64,000 nucleotides of DNA from Sabulitectum sp964386635 (GTDB taxonomy: Bacteria > Fermentibacterota > Fermentibacteria > Fermentibacterales > JCC-6). Below, in pieces: positions 1 through 8,330 of the stretch. How positions within the stretch are numbered: the first letter of the stretch is position 1; each line of letters starts with the position of its first letter. Under the pieces are notes generated by a model. That model was not told the DNA's origin. It ran no database searches and saw only the letters and a program-made list of their open reading frames with translations. A program made the translations under genes and the position numbers. The DNA lies in assembly GCA_964386635.1 (NCBI GenBank), contig CAYLRO010000006.1, forward strand, positions 31,445 through 95,444. The letters are read 5' to 3'.

Positions 1-27
1 TGACAGTAGAAGAAGGAAGGATGTCTT

Positions 28-1569
28 ATGTCTATGAAGACAACAGTTAATGATTTCCTGCACAGGGTGCAGAAGCTCTTCAAGGGCGGCGGCGAAGTCG
101 CTCTGGAAAAACAGAAAAGCAGAGGCAAACTCTCCGCCCGTGAAAGGGTTGATGAAATACTGGACAACGGATCTTTCCTTGAAACAGATCTATTTGTAGA
201 ACACTCCGCCACGGATTTCGGCATGGACTCCAAGAAACTGGCAGGAGACGGTGTTATAACCGGTTACGGGAAAGTCAGTGACAGACCGGTGGCCATCTTT
301 GCTCAGGACTTCACTGTTGCCGGCGGCTCACTGGGAAAGGCTCATGCTGCCAAGATAGTCAAGATCATGGATGGAGCCTGCAACAGAAAAATACCTCTTC
401 TGGGAATTAATGACTCCGGCGGTGCCAGGATACAGGAGGGGGTTGACTCTCTCTGCGGGTATGGAGAAATCTTCTACAGAAACACAAAACTCAGTGGTGT
501 TGTTCCCCAGCTTTCACTGATACTCGGACCCTGTGCCGGTGGCGCTGTTTACTCCCCGGCACTTACAGACTTTGTGTTCGTAGTGAACAGGATTTCCAAC
601 ATGTTCATCACAGGACCTCAGGTTATCAAAACAGTTCTTGGTGAAGACATCAGCCAGGAGGAGCTTGGCGGAGCAAAAACCCACACCTCAGTGACCGGTA
701 ATGCTCATTTCTATGCTGAGACTGAACAGGAAGCATTTTCCCAGATAAAGGATCTTCTCAGCTATCTCCCGGAAAACTGCCTGGAAGCCCCTCCTGAAAA
801 GGATCCAGCCCCACCTCTTAAAGGCATCTCTCATGACCTGATTCCTGATAACAGGCGCAAGGCCTATGATGTGGTAGATGTTGTAAAAGGCGTTGCCGAC
901 AGAAGCAAATTCCTCCAGGTGCATGAAAACTATGCCAAAAACATAGTGGTGGGATTTGCGAGAATTAATGGAAAAACAACAGGTGTTGTCGCCAACCAGC
1001 CAAGGTATCTTGCTGGTGTTCTGGATGTTAATGCTTCAGACAAAGCAGCCAGATTCATAAGATTCTGCGATTCCTTCGGAATACCTCTCCTCACCTTTGT
1101 TGACACTCCGGGATACCTTCCCGGTGTAGACCAGGAACACCAGGGTGTTATCAGACACGGAGCAAAACTTCTTTATGCATACAGCGAGGCAAGCGTCCCG
1201 AAGGTCACAGTAATAATGAGAAAGGCCTACGGCGGAGCTTACATTGCCATGTGCAGCCGTCATCTCGGGGCAAGCAGCGTTATAGCATGGCCAACTGCAG
1301 AGATAGCTGTAATGGGAGCAGAAGGAGCCGCAAATATTGTCTTCCGTAAGGAAATCGCCTCAAGCGATAACCCCGATGAAACCAGACAGGAAAAAGTCAA
1401 AGAGTACGAGGACAAGTTTGCAAATCCATATGTCGCTGCTTCAAAAGGTTATGTTGATGTTATTGTTGAACCGGAAAGAACCAGGGAAGTGGTAATCCAG
1501 GCTTTCGAGTTTGCAGGCGAGCAGGACCACGGTAATTCCTTCCGCCGCCACGGAAACATTCCGCTGTAG
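28..1569 (+). CDS. Acyl-CoA carboxylase carboxyltransferase subunit (propionyl-CoA/methylmalonyl-CoA type)
   Basis: A 513-residue protein with the full length of biotin-dependent carboxyltransferase beta-type subunits (PccB/MmdA family). It moves a carboxyl group between biotin and an acyl-CoA. Both crotonase-like halves are visible: GGARIQEG near residue 130 and GPCAGGAVYSPALTDF near 167 in the first half, DTPGYLPGVDQEHQGVIRHG near 358 and AYGGAYIAMCSR near 395 in the second. The start has GAAGG seven bases upstream; an ATG two codons later is also possible. The next gene is a biotin carrier 13 bases downstream. Whether it is a propionyl-CoA carboxylase or a sodium-pumping methylmalonyl-CoA decarboxylase cannot be told, because neither a biotin carboxylase nor a membrane beta subunit is in the window. 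Confidence 0.93.
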   Translation: MSMKTTVNDFLHRVQKLFKGGGEVALEKQKSRGKLSARERVDEILDNGSFLETDLFVEHSATDFGMDSKKLAGDGVITGYGKVSDRPVAIFAQDFTVAGGSLGKAHAAKIVKIMDGACNRKIPLLGINDSGGARIQEGVDSLCGYGEIFYRNTKLSGVVPQLSLILGPCAGGAVYSPALTDFVFVVNRISNMFITGPQVIKTVLGEDISQEELGGAKTHTSVTGNAHFYAETEQEAFSQIKDLLSYLPENCLEAPPEKDPAPPLKGISHDLIPDNRRKAYDVVDVVKGVADRSKFLQVHENYAKNIVVGFARINGKTTGVVANQPRYLAGVLDVNASDKAARFIRFCDSFGIPLLTFVDTPGYLPGVDQEHQGVIRHGAKLLYAYSEASVPKVTVIMRKAYGGAYIAMCSRHLGASSVIAWPTAEIAVMGAEGAANIVFRKEIASSDNPDETRQEKVKEYEDKFANPYVAASKGYVDVIVEPERTREVVIQAFEFAGEQDHGNSFRRHGNIPL

Positions 1570-1582
1570 GGAGGAGCAGGTT

Positions 1583-1882
1583 ATGTCGAAAGAGAAGCTC
1601 AACATAGACGACACACTGTATGAAACCAGTATCCCTGAAAACTATAAAGCCAGATGGGCAGCACCAGATGTCAGGCTTGTTAAGGCTTTCATTCCAGGAA
1701 CCATTATAGAAGTGAAGGTAAAACCTGGAAACAGGGTTGCTGAAGGCGATATTCTTCTCATCCTTGATGCAATGAAGATGTACAATGAGATTGCCTCACC
1801 GGCTGCAGGTACAGTAGCCGAGGTTGCTGTTGAACCTGGACAGCGGGTGGAAAAGAATCAGCTGCTTATCAGACTTGAGTAG
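1583..1882 (+). CDS. Biotin carboxyl carrier protein
   Basis: A 99-residue biotinyl-lipoyl attachment protein. The biotinylation motif DAMKM is at about residues 63-67, flanked by the usual glycines and the pseudo-symmetric second half (SPAAGTVAEVAVEPGQRV). I chose the ATG at 1583 because GGAGG lies just upstream and an upstream extension would overlap the carboxyltransferase gene in another frame. The short charged N-terminal arm (about 30 residues) has no Ala/Pro-rich linker, so this is a free carrier rather than a fusion. It is the obvious partner of the carboxyltransferase immediately upstream, and a strong terminator follows. Confidence 0.92.
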   Translation: MSKEKLNIDDTLYETSIPENYKARWAAPDVRLVKAFIPGTIIEVKVKPGNRVAEGDILLILDAMKMYNEIASPAAGTVAEVAVEPGQRVEKNQLLIRLE

Positions 1883-1903
1883 CTGAAAGCATCCTGATGC
1901 TTA

Positions 1904-1932
1904 AAGCCCGGGCATTTCTGCCCGGGCTTCTT
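1904..1932 (+). terminator. Rho-independent terminator after biotin carrier gene
   Basis: An 11-bp perfect stem (AAGCCCGGGCA / TGCCCGGGCTT) with a TTTC loop, followed by a short T-rich run, 21 bases after the stop codon. It ends the carboxyltransferase-carrier transcript. Confidence 0.85.
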
Positions 1933-1962
1933 ATCTATGAACCGACTAATAACTTTACCTCA

Positions 1963-2061
1963 GCGACTCAGCCTTGCCAGTCTTACGACTGGGAGCGTAA
2001 GGTTTGCTACCGCAGTGATTCAGCTTGCCAGTCTTACGACTGGGAGCGTTTTGCTACCTGA
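1963..2061 (-). repeat. Tandem repeat of a gene 3' end plus hairpin
   Basis: Two tandem units (1963-2014, 52 nt; 2015-2061, 47 nt) lie directly 3' of the TPR lipoprotein gene. Each contains, on the minus strand, a copy of the last codons and stop of that gene (GAGTCACTCAGGTAG-like) and a hairpin CCAGTC-GTAA-GACTGG. The 25-nt hairpin core is identical in both units. The loop reads GUAA in the transcript, a GNRA tetraloop. No run of T follows, so these are not classical terminators; they may protect or process the 3' end. Confidence 0.7.
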
Positions 2062-3316
2062 GTGACTCGGCTTTTGCCATAGCGTCCATGGCCTGCTGAT
2101 TCCTGCCAAGGGTGCTGTAGGTCTGTGCAAGGTACTCGTAGTAATCTGGATTGTCATCCACATACTGAATGGCATTCTGGATTGCCTGGAGAGCATCACT
2201 GTCTTTCTCCAGCCTGATGTAGTTTGCATAAATCATGTACCAGGCATTGCCGTACTCTTCAGCTGCAAGACCATCTTTGTCAGCGAGCTGCATCATAACT
2301 TCGATGGACTGGTTGTAGTTCTCCATGATGAAATTGGCATGACCGATCATGGCAAGAACCTGGTAGGTATCACCGAGAGTTGCACGGCACTCCTCGAGAG
2401 CCTGAATACCCTCGTCGTATCTTTCCATCTCAATAAAAGTAAAGCCCCTGGTAAGCATAACACTGGCTCTCATTGAAGATGCATCTTCTTCTGATATCCA
2501 ACCCTCATCAACACCATTCTGAATAGCTATAAGAGCGTCATCGTAAATACCCAGAGCTTCATTGAACTGCTCGGAAAGGATGTAGAACTCAGCAAGTCCG
2601 GTCATCAGGTCGGCGCTTGAGGGATCGATTGCCAGAGCCTGAGAATAGATATCCACAGCCTGAGCCATGAATTCATCTGCTTCTTCAACAGTTTCAGCAT
2701 TCATGTAGAAATTCTTCAGGATGGAACCTGAGTTGAATGATGAGAGAACAACGCTTGCGCGCATTCTGTCAATCTCATCCATAATTGGTTCGGGATCAAG
2801 GCTTACCTCAAGGGTAGCCTGCAGTGCTTCAATCTGAGCTACAGCAAGGTCAATAGAGGTTTCAAAACCGACAAGTGCCTGTTCGTACTCATGGTTATTC
2901 AGGGCAATGTCACCAATAAGCTGATCAAACTCAGGACGGCTTGGAACAATGCTCTTACCAGTCTCAAGCATGCTCATTGCGTCATCAATTCTTTCATCCT
3001 GAACATATGTAGCTGCTGTGTTGTAAAAAGCAGGCCAGTAGCTTGTAAGATTGGCGCCAATTGCAGGATCCAGCTCGTAAGCCTTCATGAAAGACTCAGC
3101 GGCACCTTCCCAGTCGCGCATCATGCTGTATGCTCTTCCACGCCAGTACCATACCTCAGGATTCTCACCTTCTCCGCCGGCTATTACACTGTCAGCGAGA
3201 TGAATGGCATCCTGATACTCACTGTTCTGGATGTGTACTTTTATCCCTGTTACTGCAGGTGATGAGCAGGCAGCTGCCAGCAGCAGAACCGCAATTGCAG
3301 GAGCCAGTATTTTCAT
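2054..3316 (-). CDS. TPR-repeat lipoprotein
   Basis: A 420-residue exported protein. It starts with a lipoprotein signal (MKILAPAIAVLLLAAACSS, lipobox Cys near residue 17) and is then built from tetratricopeptide-type helical repeats (for example YYEYLAQTYSTLGRNQQAMDAM near the end). It is expected to be membrane anchored at the cell envelope and to act as a protein-protein scaffold. The ATG at 3316 is the natural signal-peptide start, though GGAGG is 14 bases away and would fit a TTG three codons earlier better. The 3' end is partly duplicated downstream. The precise role is unknown. Confidence 0.85.
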   Translation of the reverse strand: MKILAPAIAVLLLAAACSSPAVTGIKVHIQNSEYQDAIHLADSVIAGGEGENPEVWYWRGRAYSMMRDWEGAAESFMKAYELDPAIGANLTSYWPAFYNTAATYVQDERIDDAMSMLETGKSIVPSRPEFDQLIGDIALNNHEYEQALVGFETSIDLAVAQIEALQATLEVSLDPEPIMDEIDRMRASVVLSSFNSGSILKNFYMNAETVEEADEFMAQAVDIYSQALAIDPSSADLMTGLAEFYILSEQFNEALGIYDDALIAIQNGVDEGWISEEDASSMRASVMLTRGFTFIEMERYDEGIQALEECRATLGDTYQVLAMIGHANFIMENYNQSIEVMMQLADKDGLAAEEYGNAWYMIYANYIRLEKDSDALQAIQNAIQYVDDNPDYYEYLAQTYSTLGRNQQAMDAMAKAESLR

Positions 3317-3431
3317 AAGGTTCAAATCAATCCTCCATTCAGACAATAATCGTGTATTAAGAAAAAATGCCAGCAGGCACATTACCTGCAAATCTGCTTA
3401 AAAAATCAATTGAAGTCAACTCTGGAGGGAC

Positions 3432-3460
3432 TTGACCTCAGGGCTTCTTTAATGCAGAAT
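3432..3460 (+). promoter_or_regulatory. Candidate sigma-70 promoter for the L,D-transpeptidase gene
   Basis: TTGACC and CAGAAT separated by 17 bases, ending 26 bases before the GTG start of the next gene. Confidence 0.5.
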
Positions 3461-3486
3461 GTTGGGTTGCCATGGAGGTATAAACT

Positions 3487-3924
3487 GTGAACTGCTTTCT
3501 AATACCGTTTCTTTTGTGGAGAGGCATTCTCTTTGCTCTGCCGGATGAGGTTCCGCCGCCTTCTCCAGGAGAAAGAATTGCACATGTAAACATTGAAGAA
3601 CAGGTAATTGTTTTCCTTGAGGGCGACAGAGAGGCGAATCTGGCAATTGTTTCCACTGGCAGTCCGCCCAGGCACTCAACTCCCAGAGGTGAATTCGAGA
3701 TACTCTACAAAAGGTGGGCACCTGTTTCCAGTACATACAGAGTAAGAATGCCTTACTGGCAATGTCTTGAGGAAAGCGGAGCAATCGGTCTTCACCAGGC
3801 ATCCCCAGGGGTGGAACACAGGCTTGGTGAAGCTCTTTCACACGGATGCGTCAGATTGGGATTTTTTACAGCCAGATGGGCCTACTACTGGCTTCCTGTG
3901 GGAGCCCGGGTAATTATTGATTAA
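3487..3924 (+). CDS. L,D-transpeptidase family (YkuD domain) protein
   Basis: A 145-residue exported protein with the YkuD catalytic signature HRLGEALSHGCVRLG; the catalytic Cys is residue 121 and its His 119, and an upstream HQASPG supplies the second conserved His region. L,D-transpeptidases make 3-3 or lipoprotein cross-links in peptidoglycan, or have been adapted to other cell-wall tasks. A hydrophobic N-terminus (residues 1-18) serves as signal or anchor. It starts at GTG with GGAGG eight bases upstream. It is short but the domain is complete. It stands alone, convergent with the mannose-1-phosphate guanylyltransferase gene two bases downstream. Confidence 0.85.
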   Translation: MNCFLIPFLLWRGILFALPDEVPPPSPGERIAHVNIEEQVIVFLEGDREANLAIVSTGSPPRHSTPRGEFEILYKRWAPVSSTYRVRMPYWQCLEESGAIGLHQASPGVEHRLGEALSHGCVRLGFFTARWAYYWLPVGARVIID

Positions 3925-3926
3925 CC

Positions 3927-4958
3927 TCAGGTCAGTTCCGGTTTCTCTCTCTCCAGTTTTTCTACAACACCCTTGATCTTCTGGGATTTCTCATCTGCCA
4001 TAACCAGAGTAACTCGATCTGTTGTTACCACACACAGATCACTGACACCAACCAGCACTGTCAGGCGACCGGTTTCATCAAATACCATTGTATTGGAACA
4101 ATCCATTTCCAGTTTCTCTCCTGAAGAGACACCGGCCTTCTTGGCTCCGGGCCAGTCACCTATGTCGCTCCAGCTGAACTCTGCAGGAACAATAACTGCC
4201 CTGCGGGTTTTCTCCATTACTCCGTAATCAATTGATTGCGATTCAAGAGCTCCGTAAACTTCTGCCGGCGGAGAAGTGCTGTCGTCCATATTCTGCAGTG
4301 CTTTAAGAAGATCAGGCATGTACCTGCCGAGTTCTTCAAGGAAAACATCAGCTTTCCATATGAACATGCCGGAGTTCCAGAGGAATTCTTCTGAAGCAAC
4401 ATATTCAAGGGCAGTCGCAGCATCCGGTTTCTCTCTGAAGGTTTTTACCTTCCAGCCTGGTGAGATCTCCTCACCCTTCTGGAGATAACCGTAACCTGTT
4501 GCAGGGTGATCGGGAGGTATCCCTATAGTGCAGAGATAACCCTGCTCTGCAAGGGTCACCGCTTGTCTGACAGTACTCTCAAAACCGCATTCAGGCTCTA
4601 TCAGATGATCGCTGGCTGCTACAACCATAACAGCATCACCGCTGCCTCTTCTTCTGAGTGTTTCAGCCGCCCAGCCTATACACGCTGCAGTATTCCTGCC
4701 CACAGGTTCCAGAAGAAGATTCTTCCTGTCCAGCAGCGGAAGCTGTTTTAAAACTGTGCTGCCGTGCTCTGCTCCGGTTACAACAATAACATTCCCAGGT
4801 GCAGCAAGATTCCTGAACCTTCGGGCAGTGATCTGTATCATTGTACCTTGACCAATCAGCTCCATGAACTGCTTCGGTCTGGCCTTCACTGACGCCGGCC
4901 AGAATCTTGTGCCTCTGCCTCCGGCCATGATCACCGGGAATATATTTTCACCGCTCAT
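3927..4958 (-). CDS. Mannose-1-phosphate guanylyltransferase
   Basis: A 343-residue nucleotidyltransferase that makes GDP-mannose from mannose 1-phosphate and GTP. The nucleotide-binding signature GGRGTRFWPASVKARPKQF opens the protein, and FSWSDIGDW is typical of the ManC family. It lacks the C-terminal cupin (isomerase) domain of the bifunctional enzymes; the isomerase is a separate gene directly upstream, whose 3' end overlaps this start by 11 bases. The ATG at 4958 has GAGG seven bases upstream; a TTG two codons earlier is less likely. Confidence 0.92.
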   Translation of the reverse strand: MSGENIFPVIMAGGRGTRFWPASVKARPKQFMELIGQGTMIQITARRFRNLAAPGNVIVVTGAEHGSTVLKQLPLLDRKNLLLEPVGRNTAACIGWAAETLRRRGSGDAVMVVAASDHLIEPECGFESTVRQAVTLAEQGYLCTIGIPPDHPATGYGYLQKGEEISPGWKVKTFREKPDAATALEYVASEEFLWNSGMFIWKADVFLEELGRYMPDLLKALQNMDDSTSPPAEVYGALESQSIDYGVMEKTRRAVIVPAEFSWSDIGDWPGAKKAGVSSGEKLEMDCSNTMVFDETGRLTVLVGVSDLCVVTTDRVTLVMADEKSQKIKGVVEKLEREKPELT

Positions 4959-5730
4959 TCTCAATCCTCACTATCCAGGTCTCGCCGCTGGTTTTCAGCT
5001 CTCCTCCATCAGCGGAGAAATAACACTTTCCGGTGCTGTGGGCATACGTAATTTCCATAGGCGCCAGATGAACAGTACCGGCACCTGTATTTCTCAGAGA
5101 ATAGTCTTCCGTTGAAAGAGGAAGCTTCACGATTTTTTCTGCTTTGCCCTGACTGCTCCAGTCAATGGCAGCAAGACCCTTCTCTGTATGAAGTTCTCTT
5201 TGGTTACCCCTGGAATCACGCCTGCCGTAATCCCAGAGCCTGTAGGTGATGTTGCAGTTGAGTTGTACCTCAAGCACGGTAAGTCCACCACCCAGGGCAT
5301 GAATCGTACCGGCAGGAAGGTGAAAAAGATCCCCGGGTTCAGCCGGGAAAGACAGGAGCAATTCTTCCACTGATCCCTGCTTCACAGCTCCGGCGAACTC
5401 TTCTGCAGATATCCCCTCTCTTATTCCGTGGAGAATTCTGCCACCCCCTTCAAGTACTGCCCAGGATTCATCCTTTACCGGATATATTCTGTTTTTACCC
5501 GGGTGAACCTGCACTGAGAGATCACGCCTGGAATGAAGGGTTTTCAGGATTAAAGGAACCTTCCCCCGGGGGAAAAATGAAGACAGCTTTTTCTCTTCAC
5601 CGGTATCGCTCCGCAGGATGGTTTCACTGCAGAACAGCCATATCTCCCCTACGGGATCGCCATTATCCCTGCAGGAAGGAAGAGAACCCCAAATCCGCTC
5701 TACTCTTACAGGAAGACACTCCCAGATCAC
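4948..5730 (-). CDS. manA: Mannose-6-phosphate isomerase, class I (cupin)
   Basis: A 260-residue cupin metalloenzyme that interconverts fructose 6-phosphate and mannose 6-phosphate. The zinc-site region LKTLHSRRDLSVQVHPGKN is clear, followed by HLPAGTIHALGGGLTVLEVQ. The start is GTG, sharing GTGA with the stop of the upstream amidotransferase gene. Together with the next gene it leads toward GDP-mannose for surface polysaccharides or glycans. Length matches the shorter class I enzymes such as those of Bacillus. Confidence 0.88.
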   Translation of the reverse strand: MIWECLPVRVERIWGSLPSCRDNGDPVGEIWLFCSETILRSDTGEEKKLSSFFPRGKVPLILKTLHSRRDLSVQVHPGKNRIYPVKDESWAVLEGGGRILHGIREGISAEEFAGAVKQGSVEELLLSFPAEPGDLFHLPAGTIHALGGGLTVLEVQLNCNITYRLWDYGRRDSRGNQRELHTEKGLAAIDWSSQGKAEKIVKLPLSTEDYSLRNTGAGTVHLAPMEITYAHSTGKCYFSADGGELKTSGETWIVRIENER

Positions 5731-6440
5731 AAAATCCTCGCAATCTCTATAAACCTTTTCATTATATCCGGTCCTGTGGAATCCCGCTCAGGATGCCACT
5801 GAACGCCTAAAACTCTGCGGTCATGGCTTTCAATGGCTTCAATGAGACCATCGGGACTTTCAGCGCAGACGCTGAATCCTTCAGGGGCTCGGGAAAGAAC
5901 CTGATGATGGCAGGAGGATACACTTGCAGAATTACCAAGAATATCATGCAGAAGTGTTCCATGCTCCATTGTAACCCGATGTACTAAAGGCTTGCGGTCT
6001 GCTGTCTCATGTTCAATATGCTTTTCCACTCCGGAATCAATATCCTGTATCAAAGATGCTCCGTGAACAATCCCCACAAGCTGCATTCCAAGACAGATCC
6101 CCAGAACCGGTATGTCAAGCCTCCTGGCAGCTCTGTACAGGTCCATATCCCAGCCGGGTCTTTTAATCCGGGGATTTCTGCTGCCCTGGTCCTTCTGCCG
6201 GAAAAGGGACGGATCCGGATCGCCGCCTCCGGAAAGAATGAGCATATCGCAGTTCTCAAGAAGAATCTCATGAGAAGCGTTGTGAACAGGTATAATCCCC
6301 CGGGGAATAACACCTGCTTCAGCCAGCATGTCTATGTATGATCTGTTAAGGCAATATCTATATTCTCCGTAAATATCCTGCTCAGATACACCGTATGGCT
6401 CCCACACCATGGAGACCGCAGCGGTCAGCGTTCTGTTCAC
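5727..6440 (-). CDS. Class I glutamine amidotransferase (gamma-glutamyl-GABA hydrolase-like)
   Basis: A 237-residue stand-alone class I glutamine amidotransferase domain of the peptidase C26 / PuuD type. The nucleophile elbow GICLGMQL has Cys116, and the His-Glu pair is in VQWHPERD (His216, Glu218). LSGGGDPDPSLF matches the family. Such enzymes hydrolyse gamma-glutamyl bonds; the substrate cannot be read from the sequence. It begins with GTG three bases after the nadA stop and overlaps the isomerase start by four bases, so it is translated within the long minus-strand run. Confidence 0.85.
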   Translation of the reverse strand: MNRTLTAAVSMVWEPYGVSEQDIYGEYRYCLNRSYIDMLAEAGVIPRGIIPVHNASHEILLENCDMLILSGGGDPDPSLFRQKDQGSRNPRIKRPGWDMDLYRAARRLDIPVLGICLGMQLVGIVHGASLIQDIDSGVEKHIEHETADRKPLVHRVTMEHGTLLHDILGNSASVSSCHHQVLSRAPEGFSVCAESPDGLIEAIESHDRRVLGVQWHPERDSTGPDIMKRFIEIARIL

Positions 6441-6443
6441 CTG

Positions 6444-7346
6444 TCAACCGATCTCTGTCATTCTTCTAACAGAAGCTGCGGCTTTTTCGGCAATGGCCCC
6501 TGGGATTAATACTTCATTCCCTGGAGATTCAAGGGCAAGAAGAATTCCTTCAGGCGTGGTGAAACCCATATCCTGGCAGACAATGTTACCGGCTGCAAGG
6601 AATTGTCTGTCAGGGAAAAGTGTTTCCAGCCTGTATATCATGCCCTCTTCAGTGCCGATAATGAATCTTCCGGCAGAAGAATTTTCCACGTACCTTATCA
6701 TTCCGCCTGTTCCCAGAACATGATCCGCTTCCTTCCAGAATACAGGGGGTGTTTCAGGATGAACCAGAGTTACTGCATCGGACCACTGAGCTTTTTTGCT
6801 GAACAGGTCCCGGATATCAGCACCGCTGTGGCAATGACACCCTCCCTGCCAGATATGCACTTTCTTATGGGAATTTTCCCTTACCCATGTTCCAAGATTT
6901 CTGTCAGGGCCGAAGATCAGTTCTTTCCCCGGGGCAGCCATTGCAACTTCCACCGAATTTGCACTGGTGCAGCAGGACCATGCTTCCGCTTTCACTTCCA
7001 GAGTGGAGTTAACGTACACCACAGCAGGAACACCAGGGTACTGCTTCTTCATGGATCTCAGATCTTCGGCATTCATGCACGCAGCAAGGGAGCAGCTGGC
7101 ATCAGGTGCCGCCAGAACCACTCTGCTGTCTGGAGAAAGAAGCTTTGCAGTTTCCGCCATGAATCTGACACCACAGAATATCACAAGCTCTGCACTTTTC
7201 CTGGCGGCAATTCTGGAAAGCTCCAGAGAATCTCCCACATGGTCAGCAATATCCTGCACTGCACCGGGTTGATAGCTGTGCGCCAGTATCAGTGCATCCT
7301 TTTCGCTCCTGAGTCTCTCTATTTCATCTGATATTCTGCTGGTCAT
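6444..7346 (-). CDS. nadA: Quinolinate synthase A
   Basis: An about 300-residue NadA, which condenses iminoaspartate with dihydroxyacetone phosphate to quinolinate for NAD synthesis and carries a [4Fe-4S] cluster. Characteristic segments are LAHSYQPGAVQDIADHVGDS, FCGVRFMAETAKLLSP, PDASCSLAACM, CCTSANSVEV and CQDMGFTTPEGIL, giving the three conserved cluster cysteines. I prefer the ATG at 7346 with AGGTG six bases upstream; a GTG at 7355 overlapping the mnmA stop is the alternative. No nadB or nadC is in the window. Confidence 0.94.
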   Translation of the reverse strand: MTSRISDEIERLRSEKDALILAHSYQPGAVQDIADHVGDSLELSRIAARKSAELVIFCGVRFMAETAKLLSPDSRVVLAAPDASCSLAACMNAEDLRSMKKQYPGVPAVVYVNSTLEVKAEAWSCCTSANSVEVAMAAPGKELIFGPDRNLGTWVRENSHKKVHIWQGGCHCHSGADIRDLFSKKAQWSDAVTLVHPETPPVFWKEADHVLGTGGMIRYVENSSAGRFIIGTEEGMIYRLETLFPDRQFLAAGNIVCQDMGFTTPEGILLALESPGNEVLIPGAIAEKAAASVRRMTEIG

Positions 7347-7347
7347 C

Positions 7348-8328
7348 TCAGTCACCTGCCTTAATGGAGATGATTCCCCCGCCGATTACTCCGTTGCCTG
7401 AAAACATTGCACCAACCTGCCCTGGTGCAACTGATCTCTGAGGTTCATGGAATTTTACCACCGCAGAGTCATTTTCAATATCCGGTATAACTGTTACCTG
7501 AAATGCCGGCTTTCTGTATCTGGTCTGCAGGAGACACTGGAACGGCTCGCCGTGAGGCTTCTGCAGCCAGTTGATACTATTCAGAAAGCAGATTTTGCTG
7601 TAAAGGTCTGATTTGTCCCCTATGATTACCCTGTTACGCTTTCTGTCAAGCCTGACAACATACTTTTTCTCCTTGTGGGCTCCAATGCCTTTTCTCTGTC
7701 CAGGTGTAAAACCTGCAAGGCCATTGTGAGTACCGGCTTTTTCCCCTGCCACGGTAACTATCTCACCAGGCAGGCCATCTCCTCCGGGAACAAAGCACAA
7801 ATCCTGACTCTCTTTCCTGATGAAGGGAAGTCCGGAAGATATCACCTGAGTACGAACATGGGACTTCATTGAGTGTGCCAGGGGGAAAAAGCACCTGTGA
7901 AGAATTTCCGCTGATACCAGTGAGAGAAAGTATGCCTGATCCTTTGTGTGATCAGACCCTCTTGTGAGGATACCGTCGGTGAACCCTGCATAGTGCCCTG
8001 TAACCAGTACTTCATCATCCCTGAGAGCGGAAAAGGGAAGAGCAAGTTTGACCCTTGCGTTGCACAGTGCACAGGGGTTCGGAGTAAGACCCATGTGCAT
8101 CATGTTCTCAGAAGGATTCTTTACACATGTGTTGAAAGAGGTTCCTGCATCAATAACAACAAGGGGAATTCCCAGAGCAGAGCAACTCCTGGAAACCTCA
8201 GAGGGAACACCCTCCTGCCGGACATCAACAAAAACTGCTCTGACAGTGGGATATAGCCGGCTGCACATAAGCAGAGCAGCTGTGGAATCCACACCGCCGG
8301 ATACGCATACCAGTGCCGAGTCAATCAA
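7348..8328 (-). CDS. mnmA: tRNA-specific 2-thiouridylase
   Basis: A 326-residue MnmA/TrmU-type enzyme that thiolates U34 of tRNAs for Lys, Glu and Gln. The PP-loop SGGVDSTAALL is at residues 9-19, the first catalytic Cys is in PNPCALCNARVK, and the second in SQDLCFVPGGD. It is somewhat shorter than the usual 360 residues because of a shortened C-terminal beta-barrel. It starts at TTG directly after the stop of the phosphoglycerate mutase gene, with no clear Shine-Dalgarno, suggesting translational coupling. Confidence 0.88.
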   Translation of the reverse strand: MIDSALVCVSGGVDSTAALLMCSRLYPTVRAVFVDVRQEGVPSEVSRSCSALGIPLVVIDAGTSFNTCVKNPSENMMHMGLTPNPCALCNARVKLALPFSALRDDEVLVTGHYAGFTDGILTRGSDHTKDQAYFLSLVSAEILHRCFFPLAHSMKSHVRTQVISSGLPFIRKESQDLCFVPGGDGLPGEIVTVAGEKAGTHNGLAGFTPGQRKGIGAHKEKKYVVRLDRKRNRVIIGDKSDLYSKICFLNSINWLQKPHGEPFQCLLQTRYRKPAFQVTVIPDIENDSAVVKFHEPQRSVAPGQVGAMFSGNGVIGGGIISIKAGD

Positions 8329-8330
8329 AA

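Noticed and set aside
1963..2061. CRISPR repeats or an attachment site at the tandem hairpins
   Set aside because: Only two units, no spacers of constant length, no integrase or cas gene nearby.
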